Shown here piece after piece: positions 11,453 through 21,943 of a stretch of 64,000 bases of DNA. The stretch is from Tubulanus polymorphus. Taxonomy: Eukaryota; Nemertea; Palaeonemertea; Tubulaniformes; Tubulanidae. Every line of letters begins with the position of its first letter. The first letter of the stretch is position 1. The translations under genes and the position numbers were made by a program. The stretch is from NCBI RefSeq assembly GCF_964204645.1, contig NC_134032.1, positions 5,329,175-5,393,174 on the forward strand, written 5' to 3'. The notes beneath the pieces are model-generated. The model saw only the letters and a program-made list of their open reading frames with translations. It was not told where the DNA came from and did not search any database.

Positions 11453-14250
11453 ATGGAAGAAGTAACCCGTGGGAAAATGGAGGTAAGCTTCGTTCTTATA
11501 CTGCATGCAAGTAAACGCAATAGTGCCACGGGTAAAACTGTAAGGTCATGCAACAAGAAGATTTGAATCGAATGCGAGATCAAGTCGGCGTTCAACCGTG
11601 TGGCGATATGATTGAAAGTCTGTTGTTCGTGCCTATCGATGCGAAAATTAACAATGCCAAAATATATCCTTTTGGCCATTGAATTATTCAGGCCTAAAAG
11701 AATTCTTGACATTCTTAAGCGTTCGTTGTTTTTGAAGAATGTTCGCTCTAGCAGCAGCATACTGACTGTTAATTTACTGATTTTTTAGCTGGTCAAATGA
11801 TGAATATTTTTCTGCTGTAGGTGGTAAAGGCCTACAATTCACCAACACATTATTGCTATTCATTCACCTCGAATTCATATATCCAGTACACAAAATGCCT
11901 GATTTACGAACGATTATAATACCATAATTAGGAATTTTGGGTTCCAAGCTGAGTGAGATTGAGACAAGCATTGTTTTTGTGTTTGGGTTTAAACATGTCT
12001 GTATGAATTTCCCCTTTTATCTGTTTTATCTCTAGGATCAAAACAAACATGAGAGATATGTGTGTAGTTTTTGTAAATCCGTGACGTTAAAAGCATATTG
12101 CCGTCATTATGCACAACATCGAAATTCACCGAATGTAGAATTTCCCTGTCCGCTTAAGGATTGTCTTACAACATGCACCACGTATCATGCACTGAATATG
12201 CATATTAGCCGCTTTCATCGACGGAATCGCATTGCCATTCGCAGATCAAGACTTCCAAACTGCTCTGGATTAGTGACACGTTGTGTAGATTCCTGTAGAG
12301 AGTCCTTTTTAGATTTTAAAGCTCTAATCAGTCATTTGAAAGTACAGTATCTAATACATGTCTAATACAATCTAATACAATCTAATACATAAAATATCTT
12401 ATTTTATAAACTGATATTCATATGGAAATTGAAACCTCAGTTATAATAAATAACCTTTATTATTTTCAAACTTATTCATATATTAGTTGAAAAAATAAAA
12501 ATAAATTGGTTGAAAATTGTATAAATAATATTTATTTTAAAAAAGGGGGTTTTAAGTATTTAAGGTATCTAATAGGGTATCAGGTATTAGGGTATCTAAT
12601 AGGGTATCTAATACATAGGTATATTTTAAACATATTTCAATATTTATATTTGTATGAGTTAGATTTTTAAACATTAAAAGTGTTAGTAAAGTTTTATTGA
12701 AATAATTCATATATATTCATGAATAACATATAAATGAATAACTTCTAAAATCAATTTAGTAAAAAAATATGTATAATAATAAATGGAACCAGAACAACCA
12801 CAAAGTATTAATATTACAAATAACGCTGGTGTTATAAACATATACTACAAGAAGTGTTCTAAATGTGAATTAGATAAATTAGCTTTAACAGAATTTAGTA
12901 AGCGTAAGATTAGCAAAGATGGTTTTCAATATTGCTGTAAAACTTGTTTTAAACTATATACCAAACAATATCGAGAAGATAATTTAGAACATTATAATTA
13001 TTATATGGCAGAATATATGAGAGAAAGATATCAAACAGATCTTAATTTTAGATTGAAACAATGCTTAAGATCTAGATTAACACAATTATTCAACAAAAAA
13101 CGCATTCAGGAACACTATCTAATTTATTGGGTTGTTCAGATGAATTTTTCATACCATGGATAAAATATCAATTCGATGATACAATGAATATAGATAATTA
13201 TGGTGAATACTTTCATATTGATCATACGTTACCAATATCTAAATTTAACATGAATGATGAATACAATAAAAAACTTATTTGGGGTTGGAAAAATTTAAGA
13301 CCTTTAGAAAAGAAGGAAAACATAATTAAATCTAGTTTATTAGATTTACAGTTATATTTAGATCAACTGGATAAAACATATAATAGAGATATAGTTAAGA
13401 TAAAAAAGTTTATTATATTAGATCCTAAAACAGTAAAAGAAAATTTAGATAATTGTATAAAAATAGCAATTGATATTTATAAAGGTTCAAATACATTATT
13501 CATTATAGATGTTTGCGCAAATTTACATGATTCAAAAGTGAGAGAAAGTGAGTTATGTTACTTAGCTTTCTCTGGGAGACATTTTGGGATAACAACATGG
13601 GTTTTAAATCAAAAATATTAATTCAATTGATAAAGACTTTAGGGAGAATATAAGATTTCTAGTTTTATTTTATAACAAAGATAAAAAATCTATGCAACAA
13701 TCATTGGAAGAAAATCAAATTATACCTACTGAATTACATGATGAATATATGAATAAATTAAAGAATAATAAAGGTTCAAAATTATTACTGAGACTACAAT
13801 TTCCCTATGAATATAAGTTTATAAAATAACTATTTATATATCTATATATCTATTCTATAAGAGCTCACACTTTTATATTGAATAATCTGTCAATTTAAAT
13901 GTTATTCATTTATATTTTATTCATGTATATGAATATTTTAAGAGTAATAGGGGTAATAGGCTTTCAGGCTAAAGGTTAAAGGGGCGAGTGAGTAAAAAAT
14001 GAAAATAACAATAATTTCCAGTTGAATTAGGAGTGTGCACGACTAATTAAACTGGAAATTATTGTTATTTTCATTTTTTACGAGCTCGACCTTTCGACCT
14101 TTGGCCTGAAAGCCTATTACCCCTATTACTGAGGCAGATCGTTTTTTCGTGGACGTTCACTTGATAGAGGGAAATTTCATCCCTACCGAAGAAATAATTT
14201 TTCCTTTAAACCTCTTTATAGTGCTGAAAAACTGGATATTTGGCGAAGAC

Positions 14251-14306
<56 letters not shown>

Positions 14307-14310
14307 AGTG
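11453..14310 (+). CDS. C2H2 zinc-finger gene, exon 2 split by a 1.8-kb insert
   Basis: Exon 1 is 11453-11482 (MEEVTRGKME, then GTAAGC). Exon 2 starts at 12036 after CTCTAG in phase 0, with DQNKHERYVCSFCKS. Fingers are visible: CSFC with CRHYAQH, CPLKDC with HISRFH, and CVDSC with FLDFKALISHLK. At 12342-12346 the frame enters foreign AT-rich sequence. It resumes at 14155 with VHLIEG, so the third finger's H-x3-H is cut between its two histidines. The exon then encodes a poly-Ala tract from a GCA repeat and ends GEV before GTAAGT at 14311. Function is unknown, though similar C2H2 N-termini occur in transposon-derived genes. In its present form the frame is interrupted. Further exons were not found. 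Confidence 0.6.
12783..13350 (+). pseudogene. HNH endonuclease with N-terminal zinc ribbon, virus-type, frameshifted
   Basis: The first frame starts at 12783 and shows a zinc ribbon (CSKCELDK, CCKTCFKLY), then a basic helical linker. A frame change between about 13100 and 13163 leads to the nuclease core: FIPWIKYQF, then NIDNYGEYFHIDHTLPIS and WKNLRPLEKKENIIKS. HIDH and the following Asn-rich WKNLRPL block are the HNH signature. This layout of zinc ribbon, W-KYQF and HIDH is typical of HNH proteins in giant viruses and phages, where they act as site-specific nucleases. Codon use is far more AT-rich than the surrounding zinc-finger exon. The frameshift makes it a relic. It runs without a stop into the ATPase relic. 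Confidence 0.75.
13380..13829 (+). pseudogene. A32-like (FtsK/HerA type) DNA-packaging ATPase, C-terminal relic
   Basis: Downstream of the HNH core, in the same frame, lie KFIILDP and a Walker B-like strand NTLFIIDVCA. They are followed by ELCYLAFSGRHFGITTWVL, the block that follows Walker B in A32-like packaging ATPases. A stop at 13619-13621 is followed by a frame change from 13620, where FRENIRFLVLFYN and LHDEYMNKL continue the C-terminal region to TAA at 13829. The Walker A half is absent. In the family the second acidic residue of Walker B is normally Asp or Glu, while Val stands here. These ATPases pump viral DNA into capsids. In this context it is a dead fragment. The HNH gene may have interrupted the ATPase gene, which is inference. 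Confidence 0.65.
13943..14130. repeat. 188-bp foldback hairpin
   Basis: The ends AGTAATAGGGGTAATAGG and CCTATTACCCCTATTACT are reverse complements. Pairing continues through GCTTTCAGGC and the inner word AAAATAACAATAATTTCC, with mismatches. It sits at the right end of the virus-like insert. Confidence 0.85.
14249..14302 (+). repeat. (GCA)n repeat coding poly-alanine
   Basis: About 17 GCA units in the resumed zinc-finger frame encode a run of alanines just before the splice donor at 14311. Confidence 0.85.
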
Positions 14311-15085
14311 GTAAGTTTTTCATCTTAGAATTTTGCAGTTGCTGGTCGCATTAGGCATTTTCTGCCTTTCTGGAAAACAATTTCGTCTGATCAATCTATT
14401 CTACAATCTATAAAAGGTTATCGTATTTAGTGGACACTTCTCCACCTATCCAGTTGAAGTTACCGAAACCTATAACGTTTCCGTTTGTTGAATCTGAAGC
14501 TATTGATTATTCAACATGGCGGCTATGTGGTAGCCAGTCCCATGACGCTCCGTTAAAAAGTCGTCAGAAGTGCATTCATTTTATGACATAAGCCTCTGAA
14601 GTTAATGTATGTTTAAACTAGTTCGATAGGTATCATCATCAAAATTCGTCGGGACGATAGAAAATGCACGACATGAAAATGAATGTAACGGAATATTCCT
14701 ACAATGAAAACATGGGAATAATCCACTATTAGAAAATACTAGAAACCTGATAAAACAAGAACTGGAAAATGTAGGAACGTACACACTGGATTATAAAATA
14801 AGCATCAAGAGTGGACTATACAAGAAATACCCCTTACTGGAAAAAACAGGAACTGGAAAATGTAGAAATTTCCTGAATATTCCAGTTCCTGCAAAGTGTG
14901 ATGCATGTTTTTCCGGCAGTTTCCAGTTCCTGTACTTTCCGGTTCTTGTTTATTATTGATGTGCACATTCCTGTATTTTCATGTCATGCTTTTTCTAGTT
15001 CTTTTGCGCCACCGTCTTATTTCTAGTCCACGCTGAAGACGGGAAGTTTCATTTTCCGAATCTAACGCAATTTTCTTTAGATTGT
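14311..15085. other. No recognised gene; decayed inverted repeats
   Basis: AACTGGAAAAT, CAGGAACTGG and their complements CCAGTTCCTG recur between 14760 and 15005, with a weak outer pair around 14660 (GACATGAAAATGAATG) and 14980. This looks like an old foldback. No coding sequence is supported. Confidence 0.4.
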
Positions 15086-15961
15086 TCAATTGAACAAATA
15101 AATTGGGATGAATACCCAACTTTTTCTAAGGGTAGCGTGAAAACTTTCCACACCGTTGTTGGTTCTTTCGGTACAACCGTTGACTGATAAACGTTTCACA
15201 CCAATCCAGTTAATCCAAAACCGCTCTAAATAGATGAACTGGTTGAGCTGCCTACGTACAACTTCGGGGGTATCCCGTTTTATCGACTGGAGTCCCTCTG
15301 CAATCGATTCTGCAGGCAGAAGTGTCAAGCACATCGTTTTCTGTACCGTCTCGCGCAAGATTTGATCTGTACGATAAGAAACAATTGCGTTGGTCTGTGC
15401 TTGTTCGAAATCAGCCATTAAACGATCTGGTCTAAAGACAGGAGCTACCAAATCGATCTTCTCTAACCTGCTTTATAAAGCGCCTCAGTCTTTCGAGTCA
15501 TTAGTACAAAAATTGTCGGGGAAACGTGTCCGGTAACGGTAACGAAAACCGTGAACATTTGATAAAACATCCGCGGGACTGTTTTGAAGGTTGCATCCAT
15601 ACTGACTGGTTCTCTGCCAGTGAGTAGTTGGATCTGTGCATCACTAGCAAATATCAACGCAAATCCATCGGCACCAGCATCATCAACACCACGAAAAAAT
15701 GGAGAACCATCAGCCATCTCATTGTGAACGCTATTAGGATTGCAGCGGGCAATTCCTCAGGTTGATTTAATCTCCGTCTTTTATACATCCCACTCTCTAT
15801 GTCGCAGAAACTTATTCGGTCTTCCCCGACATCATTTCTTCTAGATTCTTCATCGAAAATCTATCTGAGTGACTGAACTTCCTCAGCAGCCCGCTCTCTG
15901 CATTTGTTTACCAATTTTAACTCAGGGATTTTATCTGCCGATGATCCGAGTGTTGCCTCTG
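15086..15961 (-). pseudogene. MULE transposase relic (FLYWCH-associated type)
   Basis: The exon starts on the minus strand at 15961 after a CTTCAG acceptor, with ELKLVNKCRERAAEE and ESGMYKRRR, typical of the region before the MULE catalytic core. The core follows: DATFKTVPRMFYQMF (first Asp), RLMADFEQAQ (second Asp) and NGVESFHATLRKSW (Glu). Frame changes occur near 15720 and 15455. About 30 residues normally found between DFEQA and the LLPAESI block (the C-x-H region) are missing. A stop codon also interrupts the region near 15870. These transposases cut and paste elements with 9-11 bp target duplications. This copy cannot be functional. Confidence 0.8.
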
Positions 15962-17119
15962 AAGAAAAGAAAACAGTTGAACTTTAAATTCATCTCAGAA
16001 AAAAATACTAATTTTTGATGGCATCTTCTCTTTTACGATGGGCCAGATATGGTTTTTTTTCATATGAAAATGGTAGAACGACCTTCAGTTGTATTTCCAT
16101 ACATAAGTTCTGGATTTAATCCAAATAAATCTGCTATTGGTTTCTAAAACATTAAAATACATTAAAAATCTGCCCGTATTTGATTTCACTAAAATTGGCA
16201 ATGAAATTGGACATACTGTTTAAAAAACTCAAAATAGATTCAAACTCTTATTCTTTATTCAACTCTACATAAAAGAAATTCCGCCGGGTTTCAGAACTTC
16301 GCGGAATGTCGGGATTCTACGGATTCTCCGGAATTCCCGGATTTTTTCTCTGAATTCTCCGGTATTCCCGGATTATAGAAAGGATTCCCCAGTTCTATTC
16401 CAATATAGCGCACATACATACGACACAATTAGAGTAAATGCTAAAACCGGACCATGAAAATTCAATTAAATTTTATTCGACATTTATAGAATTAATCGTT
16501 GACGGCGTTATTATTATATATCTTATTATACACTCTATCAGCATAATTCTATAAAATTAATCATTGCCGAATATATAGTGAATACTGAAAATACAATGCC
16601 ACTCTCCCCACAGATTTCCAATTGAAATTAGAAAACTCAGTACACTCTATTCACCACGGTCACGGCTGGCTTATCGGCCCCGAGGACGAACATTCTGAAA
16701 TTGTCTGTTTTCTATTAGTTTACCGATCCGATATTGCAAAACATCGCGATAGATAGAATTTAAAATCAACCCGGCACCGATAGCAATCGTAAACATTAAA
16801 GAATAACAAAAAGACACTGATTTATATTACAAAAATATCAATTTATTTCAGAATGTGCAACCCCACCTTCTATCCTTCTACACGCATTACATAGACTTTA
16901 GAGAGAAAGTGCAAGGTGAAAATAACCTACAACCAAAATATAAGCCATAGCCCCATAATAAAACACTACCACGATTTAAATCTTTACTTACTTATGGATC
17001 TCAACATCAAGTTACTTGAAAAACCTTTAAAACACACAAATTTGATAAGTGTGAATAGTGCAGTATGGAAGTATCAGACCATAGTGAACTGATGTTAATC
17101 TCAGTATAGAGTTAATAAA
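15962..17119. other. No recognised gene
   Basis: Mostly AT-rich sequence. A short degenerate tandem of GGATTCTCCGGAATTCCC-like words lies at 16290-16390. The upstream exons expected for the MULE gene were not recognised. Confidence 0.3.
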
Positions 17120-17286
17120 TAAAAACCCACAATAGATATGTAGAATAGTAAATTTTCGTGGTTACTTCTAAACCCCATCATCAGAGAAACTAATAAAATT
17201 AGTTTTTTTACACTGACGATGGGTTTAGAAGTAACCCTGAAACTGTTAGAAAATAAACTTTTCTACATATCTATTGTGGGCTTTAA
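17120..17286. repeat. 167-bp foldback MITE
   Basis: CCCACAATAGATATGTAGAA at the left pairs with TTCTACATATCTATTGTGGG at the right. An inner pair GGTTACTTCTAAACCCATC / GATGGGTTTAGAAGTAACC continues the stem. Confidence 0.9.
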
Positions 17287-17304
17287 TTTATAAGGAAGAA
17301 TCTG

Positions 17305-18118
17305 CTAAAAGCAATACATATTTGTTCCCTCCATTAAAACCAGTAATAATTTATAATGTTCGCTGGTAAAATCCTTGAGAACTTCCGGACTTACCTGCAA
17401 TTGATTGGATTGAAACGAATGGTATTTTCGCTTAATACATTTTTTGGTAAAATGGTAATACACGTTCTGGGGAGTTGTGGATTTTATAAGCTGTTTAGAA
17501 ATTGGGTCTGTGTATGTTCGATAATCTGGCCTTTTTACAATCAAGTCATTTGGAGGGATAAACTCACTTGAGGAAAAACTTTGGCGACATCCATAGCAAA
17601 CTCTAAACACACCCTGCATAAAAATTAGTTGAAAATTCGCCTTACTGCTGTTGTTAGGTACATCAGCTTTTTCTACTACACGCTCGCGTCTATTCCTGCC
17701 TCCTTTTGTTCCTACAGCATTTAAATTGAGATCAGCAGTGTTGCGATGCTAGCTAAGTTTGTTTTTTTCCTTGATTTTTTGTGCCAAGAAAGGAATTGTG
17801 AAAGAAAGCTATTTTTTCTGACACCGCAATACTGTGGGAGCACAAACTATGAAATTTATATTGTTTGCAAGTACATGGACATTGGTTATTTTTCAAGTTA
17901 TACGACACCTGGTGATTTACATGTGAACTTTCACTAATTACGCTAAATCTAAGTATACTTGAATCCAGAGAAGGAGAATTGGCTATATATGTTTGACTAG
18001 AATATAAAAGTTTCGATGCTTTGTTCCAAATAACCCTAAGGGTTGCCTCGTGTATTTTTATACAATACAAATCCCTAGCTGCAAGAGCACCCACTGACAG
18101 GCCGTGACTGAAAGTCAA
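17305..18118 (-). pseudogene. SWIM zinc-finger transposon protein, C-terminal relic
   Basis: The minus-strand frame from 18118 reads LSVGALAARDLYCIKIHEATLRV. It then shows a SWIM zinc finger, CTCKQYKFHSLCSHSIAVSEK (C-x-C, then C-x-H), and a basic tail. After a frame break around 17640-17750, a second segment from 17619 reads GVFRVCYGCRQSF and YYHFTKKCIKRKY, the conserved C-terminal block seen in animal transposon proteins with this SWIM domain. SWIM domains bind DNA or protein and are frequent in MULE and related transposases. The catalytic domain is not present here. Confidence 0.65.
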
Positions 18119-18408
18119 TGTTTGGTTATTTTGGCTTAAAGCATATAACTCGTGTATTGACAGGGAATCAAACAGCTATGAAGGTATCGGTTAAAGAAAA
18201 GGCTGGATGGGGGAAAACTCATAGATTTGATGAAAAATATGAGTTCATATCAGGAATCAATGAAAAACCTGATGGAAAAATTGTTAAATTGATCATAAAA
18301 TGTTCATTGAAATCAAATGAATGTCGCTCCGCATGTGGTGAATTACTTAGTAGTTTAGACAGATCAACAACAGCTATGAACTGTACTGCATGTGGTCTAT
18401 CGCGCTAA
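18118..18408 (+). pseudogene. Broken transposon gene, segment 1: N-terminal part with first half of a GATA-like finger
   Basis: An open frame with a conserved-looking N-terminal region (KVSVKEKAGWGKTHRFDEKY) ends at CTAC (Cys codons at 18382 and 18391). LINE sequence then begins. The second half of the finger, SSEKWVLGVNGRKLCSTC, lies 3.3 kb away in the same orientation just past the LINE. In GATA-type fingers the pattern is C-x2-C, about 17 residues with W at position 8, then C-x2-C. The two halves restore this with one or two residues to spare. The start codon is uncertain. Confidence 0.5.
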
Positions 18409-18410
18409 CT

Positions 18411-18911
18411 GAAACTAAACTCGATGATACGGACGAACAGTGGATAAAGCAGTTTTTTTAAAGGTAAGGATACAAAATATTCCTTAAGAACCGGAAAAAA
18501 ATATCATCGTTCCGTTCAGGAGGCATAGGGATCGCCGTTAGACTGAACTTAGCTCCACACGTATGCCCTATTGACAGCGAAACTAAATTAGTTCTGTGGC
18601 TGCGCGTTCATAAGCAGCTTACTGGATTTGAAAAAAAAAATATCCAGATTGGGTGTGTTTACGTTCCACCCGAATCCAGCAGTTACGGTGGAAGTGAGTG
18701 TTTTGACGAATTGAATCTCGAAATAATAGAGAATTATAATGCTAATGATTCGCACTTATTTATTTGTGGTGATTTAAATGCGTACACTGGAAGCCTATTT
18801 GATTATAGTGACCCAAACGACTTTTTAACACAAGGGCTAGAATTCGAAAACGAGGTTTTTGCAGACACCCATTGTTGGAGATATGATTTAGTCATTGAAA
18901 CGGTAGATTAA
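18411..18911 (+). pseudogene. LINE endonuclease domain relic
   Basis: LTETKLDDTDEQW is the first catalytic block, followed by a stop at 18459. In other frames come SGGIGIAVRLNLAPHVCPID, then CVYVPPESSSYGG and LFICGDLNAYTGSLFDYSD, the D-x-N block of the exonuclease-endonuclease-phosphatase fold. At least one frame change separates the first block from the rest. The C-terminal SDH catalytic block was not found. The domain nicks target DNA to prime reverse transcription. Confidence 0.7.
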
Positions 18912-19289
18912 CTTTTATATATTTTCCATGCTCCAACGCTCACCTGGGTTGGCGGGATTAGGCAGAATAAACGGCGTGATGCATCGTGACGTATTTACAA
19001 TTTAAGACATCAGCGCCCGTTGTAACTGGTTCTCAAAATGTTGAACCGGAGGAGGTAATGAACTGGGAACCAGATAAAAAAGATCAATTTGCACAAGTCA
19101 TTTCGAGGAATTCAACGGTTCTTATTGAGTAAACGAAAACCTGATGAATGGGTCATTGAACGCCAGCGAAGCCAATGAACGGCTGTGTGTTGTTATGTTA
19201 CAATCGGCCGTTAAAGTAATGGGCAAACGAATTGTCAAACGTAAATCGAAACCTCGGCCACCAGCCAAGGCTACCCAAAACGAAGTCGT

Positions 19290-21603
19290 TTGAAACACCA
19301 GGTTGGATTATCGTCGTGCAAAAAGAACTCATCTTTACCCTCACGTAATACTCATTCCATAATGAACCGTGCGTTCCGTAAATACAAAAACGCCATTCAC
19401 AAATGGAATAGTGATGGGAAAAGGGTTTTCAACGAGAAAATGCGTTCACTGTCAAAATCTGCCCCTCACAACTTCTGGAACTATTTCAAGAAGAACCACA
19501 ATAACACGTGTAATGTCTCAAGCGCTGACTTCCTAAAACACTTTAAATCTATGAACGAGCGTCCCGTGCTGGATGGAAGTGAACCACCGCTTCATAACGT
19601 CGAAGACTTTAACGGCAATAACTATGACCAAACCCCTTTAAATCAACCTATTAACGGGGATGAAATATTAAAGAGTATAAATAAATTAAAAAACTTTAAG
19701 GCATGTGGTACGGACAAAATCCCTAACGAGTTCTTAAAATCGGCCGAGGAGAGTTTATTACCAACACTTATGTGTCTTTTTAACAATGTCCTTGATACAG
19801 GTAATATCCCCGAACCATGGTTAAACGGAATGATTATACCTATTTACAAACAAAAGGGTAGTGCCGATGACCCAAGTAACTACAGGGGCGTGACTTTGTT
19901 GAGCAATGTAGGCAAACTTTTTACTAGTGTCATCAACAACCGGCTAACTAATTACCTAGAGACGAACAATATACTATTGAAAAATCAAGCAGGTTTCAGA
20001 CAAAAACACAGTATTCTGGACCATATAAACTCCCTAAAGTCACTTGTGGATATGTTTTTGAATAGTAATCGCAAGCTTTACTGCATTTTTGTAGATTACA
20101 AACGTGCTTTTGATAGCATATGGAGAAAGGCTTTGTGGCATAAGATGATCAATAGTGGTGTTACGGGCAAAGTTCTAAATGTAATATATAGCATGTACCA
20201 GGGCATCAAGTCATGTGTATTTTCTAGTGATAGTAAAACAGATGCCTTTGAAAGTTTTATGGGTGTCAGACAGGGAGAAAATTTGTCCCCCGTGCTATTT
20301 TCAATATTTTTAAATGATCTGGAAGGCTATTTAGATGCCCAAAATTGTCCCTCCCTAAATCTGCGCATGCGTAATGATGCATGGGTCAAATTGATGATCC
20401 TTATGTACGCAGACGATACAGTTCTTATGAGCGAGAGTTCACAGGGACTTCAGAGATTGATTGACAACCTGCATGTTTATTGTAAAGAATGGAAGTTACT
20501 AATAAATTGCGAAAAAACTAAATTAATGATATTCTCGAAACGAAGACTCCGAAACCCTCCGGCGTTTAACTTAAACAGTCGAGTGTTGGAGTTAGTATAT
20601 AACTATAAGTATTTGGGTATACTATTCTCCCATACCGGGTCTTTTGTTCAGTGCCGAAAAGCGTTAGCGAACCAAGCGAAGCGGGCTATGTTCTCTGTTT
20701 TAAAAATGGTTAGCCAATATTCACTAGACGTTGATGTTAGTTTAAAGTTATATGATAGCATGGTATAACCAATTCCATTATTTGGATGTGAAATTTGGGG
20801 TTACGAAAATCTCCGAGTTCTTGAGTGCGTGCAGCTGAAACTTTTTAAATATTTACTCAAGTTAAAGAACTCTACTAATAGCTCATTTGTCTATGGAGAA
20901 CATGGTCGTTTTCCTCTCGAAGTTTACGTGCAGCTCAGAATTGTAAATTTTTGGGCAAAATTAATAACTGATGATAAATTATCGTCAAAGGTTTACAGTT
21001 GTGTTTATAATAGCTATATTGATGGTCAAGCTAACTCTTGGATGGATTTTGTGAAGAATATTTTGCTCCGAAATGGGCTCGGATATAATTGGGAAAATCA
21101 AAATATTCCAAACGTGAATTACTTGAGTCTGATACTTAAACAGAGATTGGCAGGATCAGTTTATGCAAGTCTGGCATGCAAAACTTACTGATTCCACTAT
21201 GGCTGTTACGTATTTAACAATCAAATGCCGTTTCGAAATGGAAAAGTATCTAACTCAATTAACTCCTAGGGACCAGTTAACTTTATGTAGATTTAGATGC
21301 TCAGCTCACAGGCTACTGGTGGAAGTTGGGCGGTGGCGTGGAATTGCCCGCGCCAATAGGCTGTGCCAAAAGTGTGATTTAGAGGCAGTGGGGGATGAAT
21401 ATCACTTTTTACTCGTCTGCCCGTACTTCCAGGAATCCAGAGCTAGATACATCCCGGAGCGTTATTGGAGAATCCCCAATAACGTAAAGTTGTATGATTT
21501 GTTCAACTCAAATTGCCAAACCCTTAAAAAAACTGGCGTTGTATATACGCAAATGTTTAATACATTTCTAATGTTATATGTTGCAATGTATATTGTAAAA
21601 TAA
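19290..21603 (+). pseudogene. LINE reverse transcriptase and C-terminal zinc knuckle
   Basis: RT blocks are clear: ACGTDKIPNEFLK, WLNGMIIPIYKQKG, YRGVTLLSN, QAGFRQKHS, FVDYKRAFDSI (first catalytic Asp), GVRQGENLSPVLFSIF and MYADDTVLMSES (YADD at 20406-20417). CEKTKLMIFSKRR and YKYLGILF follow. A TAA at 20766-20768 replaces what should be Leu before PIPLFGCEIWG. A frame change near 21155 links to the zinc-knuckle region, CQKCDLEAVGDEYHFLLVC. The catalytic motif is intact but the protein is broken three ways. Confidence 0.85.
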
Positions 21604-21660
21604 TTTTGTTCTCTGGGCAATTGTATAATTGTGGAGTAAATAAACTAATTGTAAACTTAG

Positions 21661-21943
21661 AATTGCCTAATAACATTTGTGAACACTGTGCATATGTCGA
21701 GTGAGAAATGGGTTTTAGGTGTTAATGGTAGAAAACTTTGTAGTACTTGCTACAATTATAAATTGAGAACAAAGAGGGATCGGCCAGCCCAGATAAGATT
21801 AAATAATCAATCAAAACGCTTTCATCACCCTCATCTAGTTTGCGATTGGAAATTAAAGCTTGTCTTATACGGTGATAACCTTTCAATGTGGAAGGTATAT
21901 AAACATTGCGATAATGATAAATATCATAAGAACGTTCCCGTAC
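21661..21943 (+). pseudogene. Broken transposon gene, segment 2: second half of GATA-like finger
   Basis: SSEKWVLGVNGRKLCSTCYNY carries the second C-x2-C (codons at 21739 and 21748) and a basic tail RTKRDRP, as in GATA-type fingers. A second conserved-looking block CDWKLKLVLYGDN follows. The frame runs into the inverted-repeat element at 21944 and resumes at 24138. Confidence 0.5.

Larger units (their letters stand above)
12347..14154. mobile_element. AT-rich virus-like insert within the zinc-finger exon
   Basis: The insert is flanked by GTACA (12342-12346) and GTTCA (14155-14159), a near-match five-base duplication. Composition jumps to very AT-rich. It carries an HNH nuclease relic, an A32-like packaging-ATPase relic and, near its right end, a 188-bp foldback. 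The left end has TCTAATACA repeats. Its gene content points to a large DNA virus, Polinton-like virus or related mobile element of which only a fragment is left. The boundaries rest on restoring the zinc-finger spacing. Confidence 0.65.
18409..21660 (+). mobile_element. Non-LTR retrotransposon (LINE), degenerate copy inserted in a transposon gene
   Basis: Order: apurinic-type endonuclease (ALTETKLDD at about 18402-18428; GCVYVPPESS; GDLNAYTG), reverse transcriptase, connection region and a C-terminal CCHC zinc knuckle. The 3' end is shortly after 21603, with AATAAAC at 21640. It is inserted between the two halves of the GATA-like finger. The exact clade is not certain; the protein looks like the L2/CR1/Jockey group. 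Several frame breaks make it inactive. Confidence 0.8.

Noticed and set aside
9644-11453. Two identical protein frames, 9644-9910 (-) and 11166-11453 (+)
   Set aside because: They are the two arms of the foldback read in opposite directions, not two genes.
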